This document shows positions 38,506 through 51,470 of a stretch of DNA of 64,000 nt, in pieces. The notes beneath the pieces are model-generated. The model was given only the letters and a program-made list of their open reading frames with translations, did no database searches and was not told where the DNA came from. The stretch lies in the NCBI GenBank assembly GCA_026874595.1, contig CM049307.1, positions 21,495,079-21,559,078 of the forward strand. The letters run 5' to 3'. The stretch's first letter is position 1. Every line of letters begins with the position of its first letter. The DNA comes from Sipunculus nudus (lineage: Eukaryota; Annelida; Sipuncula; Golfingiida; Sipunculidae). Both the position numbers and the translations under genes were made by a program.

Positions 38506-40780
38506 ACTTCAACTTTCAATAACGTTACCATTTCTGTTTATTAGTCATTCATATGTTTAACGTTAGAGGCCTGCTATTCCTCGGGTGTACCAGAATGTTT
38601 ACAATATATATATATATATTTTTCATTCAATATATATGTTCATCTCCTTGATATATGTTACGACATTTGCTGCTTTTTCAGATCACCTTTTCTTCACCCA
38701 GCAGTTTGTAAACAGATCATGTAAAACGGAGACACTCGTAGATTGCAATTATGATGATAAATATGAAATGATACCATTAACAAGAAAAAGCGTCAGACAG
38801 GGAAGCTTGACTGATTGTCCCTATCTACTATACCGCGTGTGTACGCCAAGACTTCAGCTTGAAAAAGCTTTCATAACTCTCCTTGCGTAATACATTTTAA
38901 CGTTACCCACCTATTATCAACTTGATTAATTCCGGAAAGGTCAGACGATGTGCTCCCACTCGGAAGATAAGTCCCCCCATTAAATCAATTTAGTGTCTGT
39001 ATCGTCTATTCTTACATGTTATTTTAGATCTACATGCATTTTTTACTCCACACGTGAACAACCAAAGTCTCTAGGAAAGCAGTAATGTGTCCTTGAACGG
39101 CCGAGAAGTCTTTAATGGCAGGGAGAAAAATAGTTCTCCTTTATGAGGTGTGGTATATTTCAATGTCAGTGGATAAAAGGCTGGTCACACTTCTTCTGAT
39201 ATTGCCTCTGCCAGTACGGTATGCGTCCATCCCCTTCCGTGTGTGTGTGTGTGTTTGTTTGTTCAAAGCATAATTCACGCAATCATGAACGGAATTTCAT
39301 GAAATTCAGGGCATTTCCAGAATGGGAAGTGTAGAATCGATTAGATTTTATGTGAATTCGGCACGTGATCTGAATTCAGGAATGTCATCAAGGAAGATAC
39401 ACGAATGTACAGTCATTTATGCACAAAGGTACCTGAGCTGAATAAAGAATGCGAAAACGAATTTGGGAACAATTCACAATAAGGACCAACCACATAACGG
39501 AGGCTTGCATTCCTTAAGACTCAGATTTCTCCTTCGGAATCGTGTCCCATGATTCCATAGTTTGTTGTAAACTTTTAGTGTTTTTGTCATTACAGGAAAA
39601 AAGAAAAAGAAAACAACTACTTGGATATTATGTTTTAATTTGAACCTCATAGGAATCAACATCCTTAATTGGCATTTTTTTTACTTTTCAAAACAACATT
39701 GGTCAAATAGGTCAAACATCCTTTATGTGGAGAAACGGAATATATTGAACTTTTTTTCTGGCAATTTAGAGAGCTAAGACAGTTCTGGAATTAAGTTGAA
39801 AACATTCGTCAGAATAGAATAGCAGATAACATCAAATTGACTGAGGAACAAGTGGTTCTAGGAAATACGTCAGGATTTTCGAGACAAAAAGCTGGCTCAG
39901 ATAAATGAAATGATTCTTATTGGGAGCTATGTATAAGCATAACAAAATATGGAAAACAAACAAATTTAAGTGTATTGTTCGAATCTGAATGCATATTACG
40001 TTGCATGTTGTGAAATTACCAGTATTTGATGACTTGTAAGTTGTATATGATAATAAAAAAATTAGTTTGCTGCCTGCACCTTGTTATTATTATAATTTAC
40101 TGTGTTTCTAAAAGTGCTGTTCCGCGGGAAATATTTGGTCTAATGATAGCAAAACTGGCCTTATGCAGACGAGAAAGTAAAAAAGGAAATAAGAATAACA
40201 TGCACGACACTGTGACATTTTCATTATGTAACCTGTCCGTGCGGCTTGCTCTCTCGCTGATTATCAGTGCTGAGGGACAGGCATTGCCACCGCACGGCGG
40301 GAGGGTATGTAGGTTGGAGGTCCAATCATTCGTATTATTACTTATAAATAAAGGCATATCATTTGACATGATTAGGTATATTTTTATTCACGTGTAATAT
40401 TCTTAGTTTTATAACATTAACTAATATACTAAACAGAATTACGAATAACACTACACTGTGACATTTTCATTAAATTTACATTCAACAGTATAACAATTTT
40501 ATTTGTGTTAATATTAAGCGGGGCTGAGTCATCCCTCAATTATAAGTTTTTTGGCTCATTCACCAAAGCACTAGTGAATATCTATTCTATTGAGCGCCAT
40601 TATGTATACAGCAGCACCCTTTCAAAACGTAAGATATCATTCGATATTTTTTTTCAACGGACCGTTTCTGAAAGGACTAACAAAAATAATGCAAATGAAC
40701 CTAACCTATTGAAAACTAAGCTTGTTAAAGACAGAGGTTGATTTTTCAGTTTTGACTCTGAATGTAAGATGATTACGTGA
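38506..40780. other. No gene recognised
   Basis: Contains a short TA tract (38606-38619) and a GT run (39239-39254). Frames at 38585, 40026 and 40505 have no recognisable domain. Confidence 0.5.
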
Positions 40781-40787
40781 GAACAAG

Positions 40788-41254
40788 AAAGAATAAAAAT
40801 CTTTAAATGGCTACTTGATCATTATGGAAGAAACAGTATAATATTTCTGCGAGAAGTTCACAGTTTAAAACAAGATGAGAGAATATGGTGTAAAGACTGG
40901 CAGGGTTTAACCTTTTTTTCTCACGGTACACATCAATCAAAAGGAGTATTAACATTAGTGGGCAACGATATAGCGATATCAGATATTAGAACTGAAACAG
41001 ATATTGCTGGTAGAACTATATTCATGCATGCATTAGTTCAAGATAACCCCTTTGTATTTATTATCACATATGCTCCGAATACAGAAAAAGAACAAGTAAA
41101 ATATTTTCAGAACTTAGCTTCTAAAATTCATGCTTTGTTTGTAGAAACAGGAAATCGGATAATTTGGGGTGGTGATTTTAATTTCTGTTTTTCATATATT
41201 GATACAAATGGTGGTATCTATCGCCTGAAATTCAAATCTGTCGATGCAGTTTAA
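40788..41254 (+). pseudogene. LINE APE-like endonuclease remnant
   Basis: This is the N-terminal domain of the LINE ORF2 protein. The glutamate of 'REVHS' and the 'GGDFN' motif, both part of the metal-binding active site, are still readable. The usual QET/QEVH first position is Arg here. It is terminated by a stop at 41252-41254, before the expected SDH motif. That motif may correspond to the later 'ATDHAAV' at about 41448, after frame breaks. Confidence 0.8.
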
Positions 41255-41982
41255 GCCATAATGGAAATACATGATCTAATTGATATATGGAGAATATAAA
41301 GGTAAATCACAAGGTAAAGAAAACCCTTTACTCGAGACTTTACCTGGCGGAGTATGAATCCATTCGTGCAGCGAAGATTAGATTTTATTTAGTATCCAGT
41401 GAACTGAATAGCCAAATAATCGAAGTTAATATTATAAATGCTGCTGCAACGGATCACGCAGCTGTGATATGTAACATTAAATCTGTTCATAATGCTAAAC
41501 ATGGTCCCTCACATTGGAAACTTAACATATCTCTTCTAGATAATACAAATTATCAGTCAATATTGAGAGAGAAAATAAAATCATGGAAAGAACACCATGA
41601 AAACAAAATAAATGAAAAACTGTGATGGGAATAAATGAAATATAAAATCAAAGCATTCTCAATTTATTTTTCCAAACATATAAGGAAACCTGAGAGACAA
41701 AAGATGAAAGATCTAGAGAAAAAGGTCGACAAGGCAAAAAATAATATGTCGATCATAAATAAAGAAAGTAGAGAAGAATTTGATAAAGCTAATTTGATAA
41801 AGGAATTGGAAAAATATTATGAAAAATTACAGAAGGGCCAATTATTTGATCTAGAGTAATCTGGTATGAAGAAGGAGAACGCAACACAAAATACTTTTTA
41901 AATTTGAAAAAAGAATAAAAAGAAATCAACTGTAAGAACATTGTCGGTTAATGGACAAGAAATTACAGACCATTAGTCAAAT

Positions 41983-43060
41983 ATGAAAGAAATAAAGTTA
42001 TTTTTCGAAGGTAAATACAAAAGCGGTAGTAGAGTTACTAGCAAAGAGTGTTTAGATGTTTTATCAAAAATGAACTCTCCCCACATGTTGGAAGATGAAG
42101 CTGTCACTTGTGAGGGAAATATAACTAAGGAAGAGATTTTAAATGCACTGAAACAAATGAAAAATAACAAAACCCCCGGAAATGATGGTTAACCAAAAGA
42201 ATTTTACATAAAATGCTTCGACCTGATTGGGGAAGATCTAGTCAGATGTTTCAATATATGCTTTGATGAAGGAAGACTTACAACTAGTCAAAGACAAGCT
42301 GTGGTTACCTTAATAGAAAAGCCTGGGAAAGACAATCGGTTGTTATCTTCATGAAGACCAATTAGTTTGCTGAATGTTGATTGTAAAATTCTCGGTAAAG
42401 TATTAGCTAATCGTGTAAAAGCTGTATTGCCGGACCTGATTAATGATGACCAAACAGCATTCGTCCATGGATGGAATATTTGTGACAAAAATCGTTTAAT
42501 TTGTGATATATTAGACTATTGTATTAGAAAGAACAAACCACATGTCAATATGTCATACTTATATGTTTGTTGTGTTGAAAAAAATCGGTTTTGGTGAGTC
42601 TTTGTTCAAATGGGTCAAACTTCTCCACAGTGATATAGAAAGCTGTATAATGGATATACGACAGGATATATAAAGGTAGCCAGGGGCACAAGGCAGGGAG
42701 ACCCATTGGCCCTTTATCTATTTGTAATGGCTGTCGAAATATTAGCAATAATGGTACGTGAGTCGGTTTCGAGGAAAAGTATCAGTGGAAAAGAAATTAA
42801 ACACTGTATTTTTGCAGACGATACAACCTATTTCCTTAAAGATATAGACTCAATGGTTACGTTACGCTCAGTACTAGAGACGTTTGGTAATATTTCAGAT
42901 ATCAAATTAAATCATATCAAATGTGAGGCTGCATGTATAAGCAACAAGGGTAATAATGAAAATGAATTAAATAAAATTAAATGGGTAGAACTGAATGAAG
43001 AAGCACTCAAAATAAAGGGATCAATCATACTTTTGATAAGCGTCTGTCAAATGCACTGAA
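41983..43060 (+). pseudogene. LINE reverse transcriptase remnant
   Basis: Reverse transcriptase blocks 0-5 are visible: 'LKQMKNNKTPGNDG', 'TLIEKPGKDNR', '[20 protein letters not shown]', 'DDQTAFVHG', 'ARGTRQGDPLALYLF' and 'CIFADDTT'. Stops at 42190 and 42353 and a frame break near 42595 mean no full enzyme is encoded. Confidence 0.9.
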
Positions 43061-45121
43061 CTTCCATGGAAACTTTGAGAAGATGCAAACAATATTTAAT
43101 CTGTGGAAGCAAAGGTCATTGACTATATATGGACGGAACACAACAATAAAAGCATTGGGTGTTTCAAAAATTATATATGTTACAAATGTATTTGATCCGA
43201 CAAAAGAATTCATAAAAACAGTAAAAGACTGTATGGTGGATTTCATATGGAATGGGAGAAAACCAAAAATTAAGTATAGCACGTTGATTAATACTTATGA
43301 AAACGGAGGTATAAAATTGCAAGATTTTGAAACGATCATCGAATCACAAAGAGAAATGTGGATCATAAAGTTAATCTTTAATAACAATCATTCCTGACAT
43401 GTATTTGAAAAAGATTGGTGGAATAAAGAATATTAGTGATTGACCCGAGAATCCAAGATATTGAACTTCTAGACTTCAATAAACGTTGCCTGGAATTATG
43501 GGTTCCATTGACATCAGGGCAACCTCAAAATGAAGATACCATTTGTACCCAACTGTTGTGGAATAATAGATATATTACTTGTGGGAGGTAAAACAATCTT
43601 TTATCGATATTTTGATCATTTAGGGATAAAATACGTACACCATTTGTATAACGTTAAAAGAGAAAAAAGGCATTTTAGACATATCTATTAACACTTATGA
43701 TTATAAAAAGTATTTTATGCATTGGGCAGCATTGCAAAATTAAATCCCAAAAAGTGGACAATGCATATCAGTAAAACCAGAATCTCTACCTCTCTTTCAC
43801 AAGTTTACTTAACTTCCTTTAAAGAGAGTGTATGGGATTTGCAAAAAATATCATTTAAGTATATTTATAATCAAATCATTACGAATAAAATATCGGAACC
43901 AGTAGCAAAAAAGGAAATAGCTAGCAGATATGAACATTTTAATTGTAAACCAGCAACTACCTATGTTTATTCCACAACACTTGATATGTATCTCAGACAA
44001 TTTCAATACAGGATTCTTAATAATATACTTGGTGTTAAAGAAAAACTTTATGTTTGGGATGTATCTGATACACACAGATGTTCGTACTGTTTGATTGAAA
44101 AAGAATCCGTCTTGCACTTATTTTGCGAATGTCATACTTCCATCACGTTTTATATGCAGATCAAAACTTGGGTCGGATAAGGGAACATCACTAAGCCATC
44201 TCTTAGTCCAATTGTAATTTATATGGGTGGTAAAAGTGAAGAAAACGTTGATCTTATTAACACGCTGCTCCTGATATATAAATACATGGTTTATAAAACC
44301 CATGAGAGTCCAACTTCTCTGTGCATTGAGAAGTACATTATGTATGTTACAAATACAGAACAAATGGAAAGAAAGGTAGCAGAAAATAGAAACAAAAATG
44401 ATATTCATGAGCAAAAGTGGAAACCACTTTTCGAGGTACTATGGTTTATTTTTGACATGTACTCACATTACCATTGTAATTATAAGTTTTTATAATATAT
44501 TTATATTATAGGAAATCAGAACATAGAACTTTATACTTCTGCTAATAATCAATACCTCTGTAATGTTAGTCCTGAAGTTTGTTATTTGTAAATATCACAT
44601 TAAAATTTGAACTTTTTTGTCATTAACGGAGTGACTATTGAATGATTTATTTTGAAAATCGCCTGATTTTGTATATATATAAATTATTCTTTAAAAATAA
44701 AATTGGTGTCTTTGATTAAATGAAATATATTTGAAATTATGAAAAACTGATTTCATTATCTGAGACACCAGAAGAGAAAAAAAAGCAGACGAGAAACGGA
44801 TCTGCCCGTACGATCAGGAAAAGGATTTATTGTAAACCGGGCTAGTGCGGATATGGTAACGGTAATCCGATTCACGGTCCGGATTAAATTCTAATTCGGA
44901 TACGATCTGACAATTGTAATAAACGTAATATGAGTCTTTTACTTTTAGAACTATATCTAGCCCTCAATACGATAAAACTCAAATCCTAAAGAATTTCATA
45001 ATCTCCATTGATGCCATCGTGCTTATAGTAACTTTTCTTCATACCCATTCTACCTTGTCATTTGCAGTCTATGATACTGTATTTTTTCAAACTGTGACCA
45101 TGTGCTAAAATATTGTTATAG

Positions 45122-45919
45122 TGTTATAGGTGCTCCTGTTATTGTGTGACACGGGCGTAATTCGTGTTGTGGCGCCCTCGCCGGGCCGTTTGTTACATTC
45201 TATGTTTAATCCGTACTGGTTGAACTCTCGTTGTCATGTTAGACTTGGGTTTTCACGCCTGGCCGAGGTCACGTGATTACCCTGGTATGTAGCGATACAC
45301 ACAGCGATGTCTTTCTAGAGAATTCTCGAAACGCGTGTTTACTGTGTTGTGCAAGATCTTATAGACTGTTCGAGAAGTGGAAAATTCTCGGCTTTGGGTG
45401 TGAAGGTATATAAAGGGGCTGTGTTTTAGAACCAGGCAGAGAGCAGAGAAGATTCCAGCGGACGCAGAAGCGTGTGTGTCGGTTTGTGGGACCTTATCCG
45501 ACGTGTGCGCCAATTATAGATTTTCTTCAGACTCTTTTGGACTTCAGTTTACTTTCTGGATTGTTACAAGAACTTTACACTGGACTGTCATTCTCCGAGA
45601 GTATTCATTTAAAGAACTTATCGTTGTGGCGGTGTTGGTGTCCAGGGAACTGTGCACATTATTTTCTGTGTGATTATATTGATTTGTTGTTACACCGCTG
45701 TTTTACTGAATAATTGTATTGATTTATTGTATTGTAATGTTAGGGTTGTTTTAAGAATAAATTATAGTTATTTGTTAACAAAAAACCACTGAATTCTTTA
45801 TTCATTCCCCTAGACATTTCACGCTGCCTGGTGTTACAGAATCTGATTTTTTTTTATTTCCATTACAGAATTTGTGTTCATCACGCATACGTGATCTGTT
45901 TATATTAGGTTCCGTAACA
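45122..45919 (+). mobile_element. Solo LTR (plus orientation) with 4-bp target duplication
   Basis: The bounds are TGTTATAGG...TTCCGTAACA. Both sides carry ATAG (45118-45121 and 45920-45923), as expected of a target-site duplication. A TATA box 'ggtatataaagggg' lies at 45402-45415, and a poly(A)-type AATAAA lies at 45756-45761. The 3' portion matches the LTRs at 37085 and 51469 in inverted orientation. No internal element flanks it, so it probably arose by LTR-LTR recombination. Confidence 0.85.
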
Positions 45920-46259
45920 ATAGAAACAAGTATATGTGACTAAGAGGTGACATTTTCCGAGCCATTTGGTTTTTGTTTCAGCCATAATCGAGGAAGCTAC
46001 ATTTAGCACCTAATAAAAAGGATTATTATGCCAAGATTTAAAGAAATAGTGTAAAAATTAGAGACATAAACCTGTTGTTTCGACCATGATCTTAACAAGT
46101 GACCCATGGGTCATGACGCTCTCCTGACTAGGAAGACATTCACAAACGGAATTTTATCATCTGAATGCCAAATTTTGTATGTGGTTTTCCCATTAAACTG
46201 TACCAATTAGTGTTTTTCAAAATCAACAAGATAAAAAACTTTCATGATAACTTGTCCAG

Positions 46260-46800
46260 CCATTCCAATAAAATCTAGCCGTTTTGTATGCAGACAGCTG
46301 AGCTAAAAATGACCATGCGCATTTTTGAATGGACATTCCTGGATGTCAAGACAGAAGATTCAAGGTCCAAGGGTAAAGTTTTGTACCCTGTCTGACTGTC
46401 TGAGCATCTTAAAATATTTTTGGCCAGTAATATATGTCACCATGACCCAATTTCAGGTTTCCATGCACATTTACCCAGGATGTGCCTGAATGACATGTTA
46501 AAAAATTGTAGGCCTTGCGGATACAATTTATGCTCCGTCTGACTGACTGGGTGCTCAAAATCATGTTTTCAGCCTGTAGTTCACAAGATATTGGCCACCA
46601 TGAACTAATTTCAGGTTTCCATAGAGAATTGTCTAGGACCTCCTCGGATGAACAGTCAGAAGTTTCTGGGTCGTGCGGTCACGATTTGTGCCTTGTTAAA
46701 GTGCGGACAGACGGACGGGCAGACGGACGGACGGACAGACGGACCACAGACAAAAAGCGATCGCTATAGCTTAGATGACTTTCAGTCAGCTGAGCTAAAA
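46260..46800. repeat. Dispersed repeat with GACGGACGGACGG tail
   Basis: There are two imperfect units ('atgacccaatttcaggtttccat' at 46442; 'atgaactaatttcaggtttccat' at 46599). They are followed by a (GACGG)n-type tail at 46706-46744 and 'gactttcagtcagctgagctaaaa'. 'gccttgcggatacaattta' at 46512 resembles the hairpin ends at 13466 and 19526. A related end, 'tgacttatagtcagctgagctta', lies at 12689-12711. Confidence 0.6.
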
Positions 46801-48280
46801 TCTCCTCCTTTGTCGAGTGTATAATGAAAAGCATTTTCACCAGGAAACAAATCAGATTTGCCTGGGTGTAAAAGCATAAGCGATTATGTTGCTTCCCTGT
46901 CTAACATTGACTTGTTTTAACACTGACTTGTTTATGGGTGTAATAAAGAAAACCCCAAGAGCGAAGGGCGCCGTCTCTAGAACTGCCGATGATACAGGCA
47001 GATTATCATCCATAATTTGTTACCTTTCCCTTTTAGGAGTTACTACTCATATTTCTCCAGGAATGGATTTTCTGTGAGCTGATATTGCCAGTATTTTTAT
47101 GAAGCAATAACTCAGTGGCATCAAGAATATCTGCCACATGCTGATGTTATACAACCGCTACCCCTTAATGTCCACAGAGCGAAAAATAAATTGATTTTCT
47201 ATAACTTGCGGACTATACCTGCCAAACGGCTGCAGACATAGAGCGGTTTCTACTTGAGAAAATTGGAATTTGGTTCTGACCACTAACATGGCTACTTGTT
47301 CCCGCTACATATATTTTTTTCCGTTATTGGGTTGTGTATATCTCTGGTTTGGCAAGCTTTTAGTTTTGTCTCTTAGACTAGCGCCATTCCGGCCCTCTGA
47401 CATTAGAGAGTCTACGACCAGCTTACTGGCTGTTAGAGTGCCATATGTTACATCCTTCAGCGAGGAAAGCACTTTAAGGCTCCATGAGGATGCAAATATT
47501 TTCGTTATTTCTGACAACGCCTCATGGCCTATAGGTACACTGTCAACGGACAAAACCAGTCTAATCATTAGACTTTAAAGTATACTTTCTAACAACACCA
47601 AACATGAGCCTGAAAAGTTGAAATTTACCTCAGCATATTGGTAAATCCCTCTACATGTTTGTTGAATTTCTGACTGCAAAAAAGGACAGCATAGCCCGCA
47701 TAGTACGGGTTACTGGACGCAACCAACTTGCACACAATACAGGAAATGACTCGTTACCATAGAGACTGACAGAACCGGATCCAGGGGATGGGTCCGGCCC
47801 CCTCCTTATAATAAGATTCATCTCATTATAATTCTTTGCTCTGGTGGTCATGCACAGAGAACCTTGCCATACAAGGCAGCGGTTACAAGAAAGGATGTCT
47901 CGGACGACTGCAGTGTATAACAGCTGCTTCAGAAGAGTATATGTACACAAGAAGGACAGTTACAGTTCAGGATGTTCTATGGGTCACCACTCATGAAAGT
48001 GTCTCAGACACCTAGAGAAATTAATTAGTTAGAAGGAAAGCTGGCAACTATATCAATGATATTTTCAGTTTAACGTTTGATGTGCATCTCAGCCTGTTAT
48101 TGGAAAATGTGTACAGTCACATTTTTGTAAGAAAAAGAAAATGAATAGTTGATTGGAGTTATATAAACATGGTCACGTCATATTTATGTACAATGAAAAA
48201 AAACGAGAATAAGTGACTGGTTCCCTTGAGTCACCTCTTCATGCCCATCACTTTTTCTTCAAAGGGAGAGAAATCCTGTT
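46801..48280. other. No gene recognised; contains dispersed repeat copy B
   Basis: 47858-47945 repeats the motif seen at 6050-6150. Overlapping frames at 47270-47578 (plus) and 47305-47568 (minus) have no recognisable domain. Confidence 0.5.
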
Positions 48281-48282
48281 AG

Positions 48283-49025
48283 CAGAATCATAGTCCTTAT
48301 ACAGGTTATTAATATGAAGTAGAATTATAGTCCTTAGTTATACAAGTAATTAAGATGAAGTAGAAATATAGTCCTTATACAAGTAATTAAGATGATGTAG
48401 AATTATAGTCTTTATACAAGTAATTAAGATGACGTCGAATTATAGTCCTTATACAAGTAATTAAGATGACGTAGAATTATAGTCCTTAGTTATACAAGTA
48501 ATTAAGATGAAGCAGAATTATAGTCATTATACAAGTAATTAAGATGAAGCAGAATTATAGTCCTTATACAAGTAATTAGGATGAAGCAGAATTATAGTCC
48601 TTATATAAACAATTAAGATGATGTAGAATTATATTTCTTATACAAGTAATAATGATGACGTAGAATTATAGTCCTTATACAAGTAATTAAGATGAAGCAG
48701 ATTTATAATCCTTATACAAGTAATTAAGATGACGTAGAAGTATAGTCCTTATACAAGAAATTAAGATGACGTAGAATTATAGTCCTCATACAAGTAATTA
48801 AGATGAAGTAGAATTATAGTCCTTATACAAGTAATTAAGATGAAGTATAATTATAGTCCTTATACAAGTAATTAAGTTGAAGTAGAATTATAGTCCTTAT
48901 ACAAGTAATTAAGATGAAGTAGAATTATAGTCCTTATACAAGTAATTAAGATGAAGTAGATTTATAGTCCTTATACAAGTAATTAAGATGAAGTAGATTT
49001 GTATTCCTTATACAAGTAATTAAGG
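48283..49025. repeat. Minisatellite, about 37-base unit, roughly 20 copies
   Basis: The unit 'tagaattatagtccttatacaagtaattaagatgaag' repeats across the region, with variants (gatgacg, gatgaag, gatgatg; 'ccttagttatac' in two units). It is not CRISPR: the repeats are contiguous, with no unique spacers. The unit lacks a conserved reading frame. Confidence 0.95.
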
Positions 49026-49789
49026 TGAATCATCAGATTATCATTGTTGTTAAATACTGTGTACCTTTGAGTTTGGATGAAAATGTGCCCTTTTTAGCAA
49101 AGCGTTATACGAATGGTCCTTTGAAACTAATTAGTGTAATTCAATGCAAAATCAACATTCGTGTCAGTTTCCTCCTGTTTTCTTACAGTGAGACCTTAGC
49201 ACAGCACCGTATATGAACGTATTTTTTCCGGTTTCAAGTGACACATAACAATCAGTTATTTAATTTCCGATGATCGCTCAGTTATAATAGGAAGAAAATT
49301 AATGTTCTCTTATGAATGTGATGATTTGTGTTTACAGTCAAATATCCTTACCAATCTGAATAAAGGCACGGAAATTAAAATAGAAAATTTATTTTCTCTC
49401 CACCTGTCCACCTTCATACAAATGCTCTATATTAAGAGGACTTGACTAAATGTTAAAAACCGAGGATTTTTTCCAACAGCATCGATATATAAAGGTTTAA
49501 TCCGCAGTGATTCCAATTTCACCGACGAGGTCATCAGTTATAGTGTCGTATCCTACAAAACAGAACGGTGGCATCTGTGGTAAAAGTCAGATCTTAATTA
49601 CTCCATAAATCTCCTGAGTTTTGTCTTTGCAAGGGGAACGTTTAAGCTGAAGGATATTTCTAGCTGTAAAACGTGCTGAATGCCCTCATTAGGCTAATAA
49701 TAACGACTGTCAGTGTCACCCACGAGCAGGGGATCAAATAAAGATTCAGCCACACTTAATGCAAGGAGTCGTTCGGAGAGCTGTAGTTC

Positions 49790-51470
49790 CGATCCTCTTC
49801 TTGAAACTAAAACACTGAAATTCCGGGATTACCCATCATGGATTCAAATATTTCTTTTTTTTTATTGAAACAAAAAAGTACAGGCACAGAAACATTGTGA
49901 AGTTTTGTGCGAATGTCCGAGACATACTGCAACAAACTAAGAGAATCAGGATTTTCACAAAAGAGTTTTTCTTTAGGCAGTTTTAATGGACCGCGAACTG
50001 AGTGTCCAAAAACTAGTTCAAAGAGACTGAACCCCAAAGACTCTTGAAAGGATTCTCTGACAGCAAACAGCAATAGGTGGATTCCTTCATCCCAGTCAAT
50101 CTGTGTGTCATAACAATAGGTTCTAATCATATTTTTTAATGTCTGGTGAAAACGCTCAAGGGCGCCCTGACTTTCAGCATGTTATGGCGAAAAGCTGTGC
50201 TGTTTTATACCTAGCTCAATTATAACTTGCTTGAATAAGCCAGATATAAAATTAGACCCTTGGTCATAAAGGACGGATTTTGGTAATACAAAAGTTGTAA
50301 AAAACTTAATCAGAGCCTTGACAACACTTTTGGCATCAATTTTGCGCAAGGGTATTTGCCTCAGGGAACCTGGTAGATGCGCACATAAGTGTCAGCAAGT
50401 ATTCATGTCCAGATTTTGTATTGGGCAGTGGTCCAACACAATCAAAAATAATCCTACTAAATGGTTCCTCGAAAGCAGGAATAGGCCTAAGTGGGGCTTT
50501 AGGAGGATTCTGATTGGGCTTGCCTACCTTCTGGCATGTATGGCATGATTTACAATATTGTACAACATCTTTCCTGAAGGTAAGGCTAATAGAAGTGTGT
50601 ACTTATTTTCTGATAAGTTTTATTTATACCTAAATGACCAGACAAAGGAGCCTCATGTGCAATGCTTAGAATTTCATTGCGATAACTTTTGGGCATTACT
50701 TTTTGATGTTTGATGGCCCACTCATTATCAGCGCATACATCAGGTGGTCGCCATTTACGCACAAGCACTCCATTTTTAACATAGAAACAAACTGGGTTAT
50801 GTGACAGTTCATCTTTAGAAACTGCCCTTGGAAACAAACATGAAATATCAGGGTCCTTATGCTGTTCCGCGTGATAAGTTCTGACCTTGAAAATGCTGAA
50901 TTCTGTACGGGCGAGTCGTTAGACGAGTCACTAGTGACTCCAAGAGTGTTATTATCTCGACCAATATCATGATGTGTCTTTTTCTTGGCCATAGATCTAG
51001 TTACAGCACATGAAGGATACAAACCAGGAATTTCCTGATTTTCAGGATCAGTGTCCTGATCAAGTGACGGCTTTTCTGTCACTATTGGTACAGACATGAG
51101 AGTTTAGCCTGAACCAGTGTCCCTCAAAATTCTACTACGGGTAGAGTCTGAAAAATCACTTGAAAGTGATACAAAACCTTCATGTATGAATGGCTCAAAT
51201 AACTCCATTTTGGAGTAAGGAGAGGAATCTACTATCTCAGTTTCATCAATCAAAGAACTGACACTGATAGTGTCAGCAATAAACTCTTTTCAAAGTGATT
51301 AAATGAATCTACATCCTTATCACAATCTAACTCCTCATGGGAGTCAATAGAGGAATTTTCCACAGCAGAAACATACTTCTGTTTGTCATAAGAGGACCTG
51401 GTCTTCTTTGAAATACTCTCGCAAGAGTCATAAAAGGACTTAGCCTTATTTAAAGAATACTCCTCGCAGG
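49790..51470 (-). mobile_element. Gmr1-like Ty3/gypsy retrotransposon remnant (protease then integrase)
   Basis: On the minus strand, directly below the LTR, come a short gag/pol tail and 'FEPFIHEGFVSLSSDF'. A protease active-site DTG (51113-51121) follows, then a 'CAVTRSMAKK' spacer, then integrase. No reverse transcriptase lies between protease and integrase. This order, and the spacer and integrase sequence style, fit Gmr1-like Ty3/gypsy elements, whose integrase precedes RT as in Ty1/copia. The protease is shortened by an internal deletion just after DTGSG. The copy ends just past the integrase, so the expected downstream RT is missing. Confidence 0.8.
49807..50837 (-). pseudogene. Integrase remnant of the Gmr1-like element
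   Basis: The zinc-binding part reads 'EILSIAHEAPLSGHLGINK' (His pair) and 'CKSCHTCQ' (Cys pair). The DDE core shows 'IIFDCVGPLP', 'LYDQGSNF' and 'AESQGALERFHQ', so all three acidic positions are present. The C-terminal part has 'WDEGIHLLLFAVRE' and 'LVFGHSVRGPLKLPKE'. A frameshift near 50345 and a stop near 50187 inactivate it. A poly-A/T slip at about 49856 ends the frame. Confidence 0.85.

Larger units (their letters stand above)
40788..44500 (+). mobile_element. L1/Tx1-like LINE, nearly full ORF2 length, inactivated
   Basis: The order is as in L1-type ORF2: an APE-like endonuclease, a reverse transcriptase and a C-terminal Cys domain. The endonuclease (40788-41240) shows 'FLREVHS', 'SHGTHQSKGV', 'ITYAPN' and 'IIWGGDFNF'. 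The reverse transcriptase (42110-43060) shows 'MKNNKTPGNDG', '[18 protein letters not shown]', 'QTAFVHG', 'RQGDPLA' and FADD at 42811-42822. The Cys domain (43720-44180) shows 'CSYCLIEKESVLHLF'. At least eight stops or frameshifts break it (for example 41252, 41623, 42190 and 42353). An ORF1 upstream was not recognised. Confidence 0.9.

Noticed and set aside
47270-47578. 102-codon plus frame with an overlapping 87-codon minus frame
   Set aside because: Neither strand shows a known domain. Overlap of two open frames without homology is likely chance.
48283-49025. Regular short repeats that might suggest CRISPR
   Set aside because: The repeats are contiguous with no unique spacers, and the host is a eukaryote. 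It is a minisatellite.
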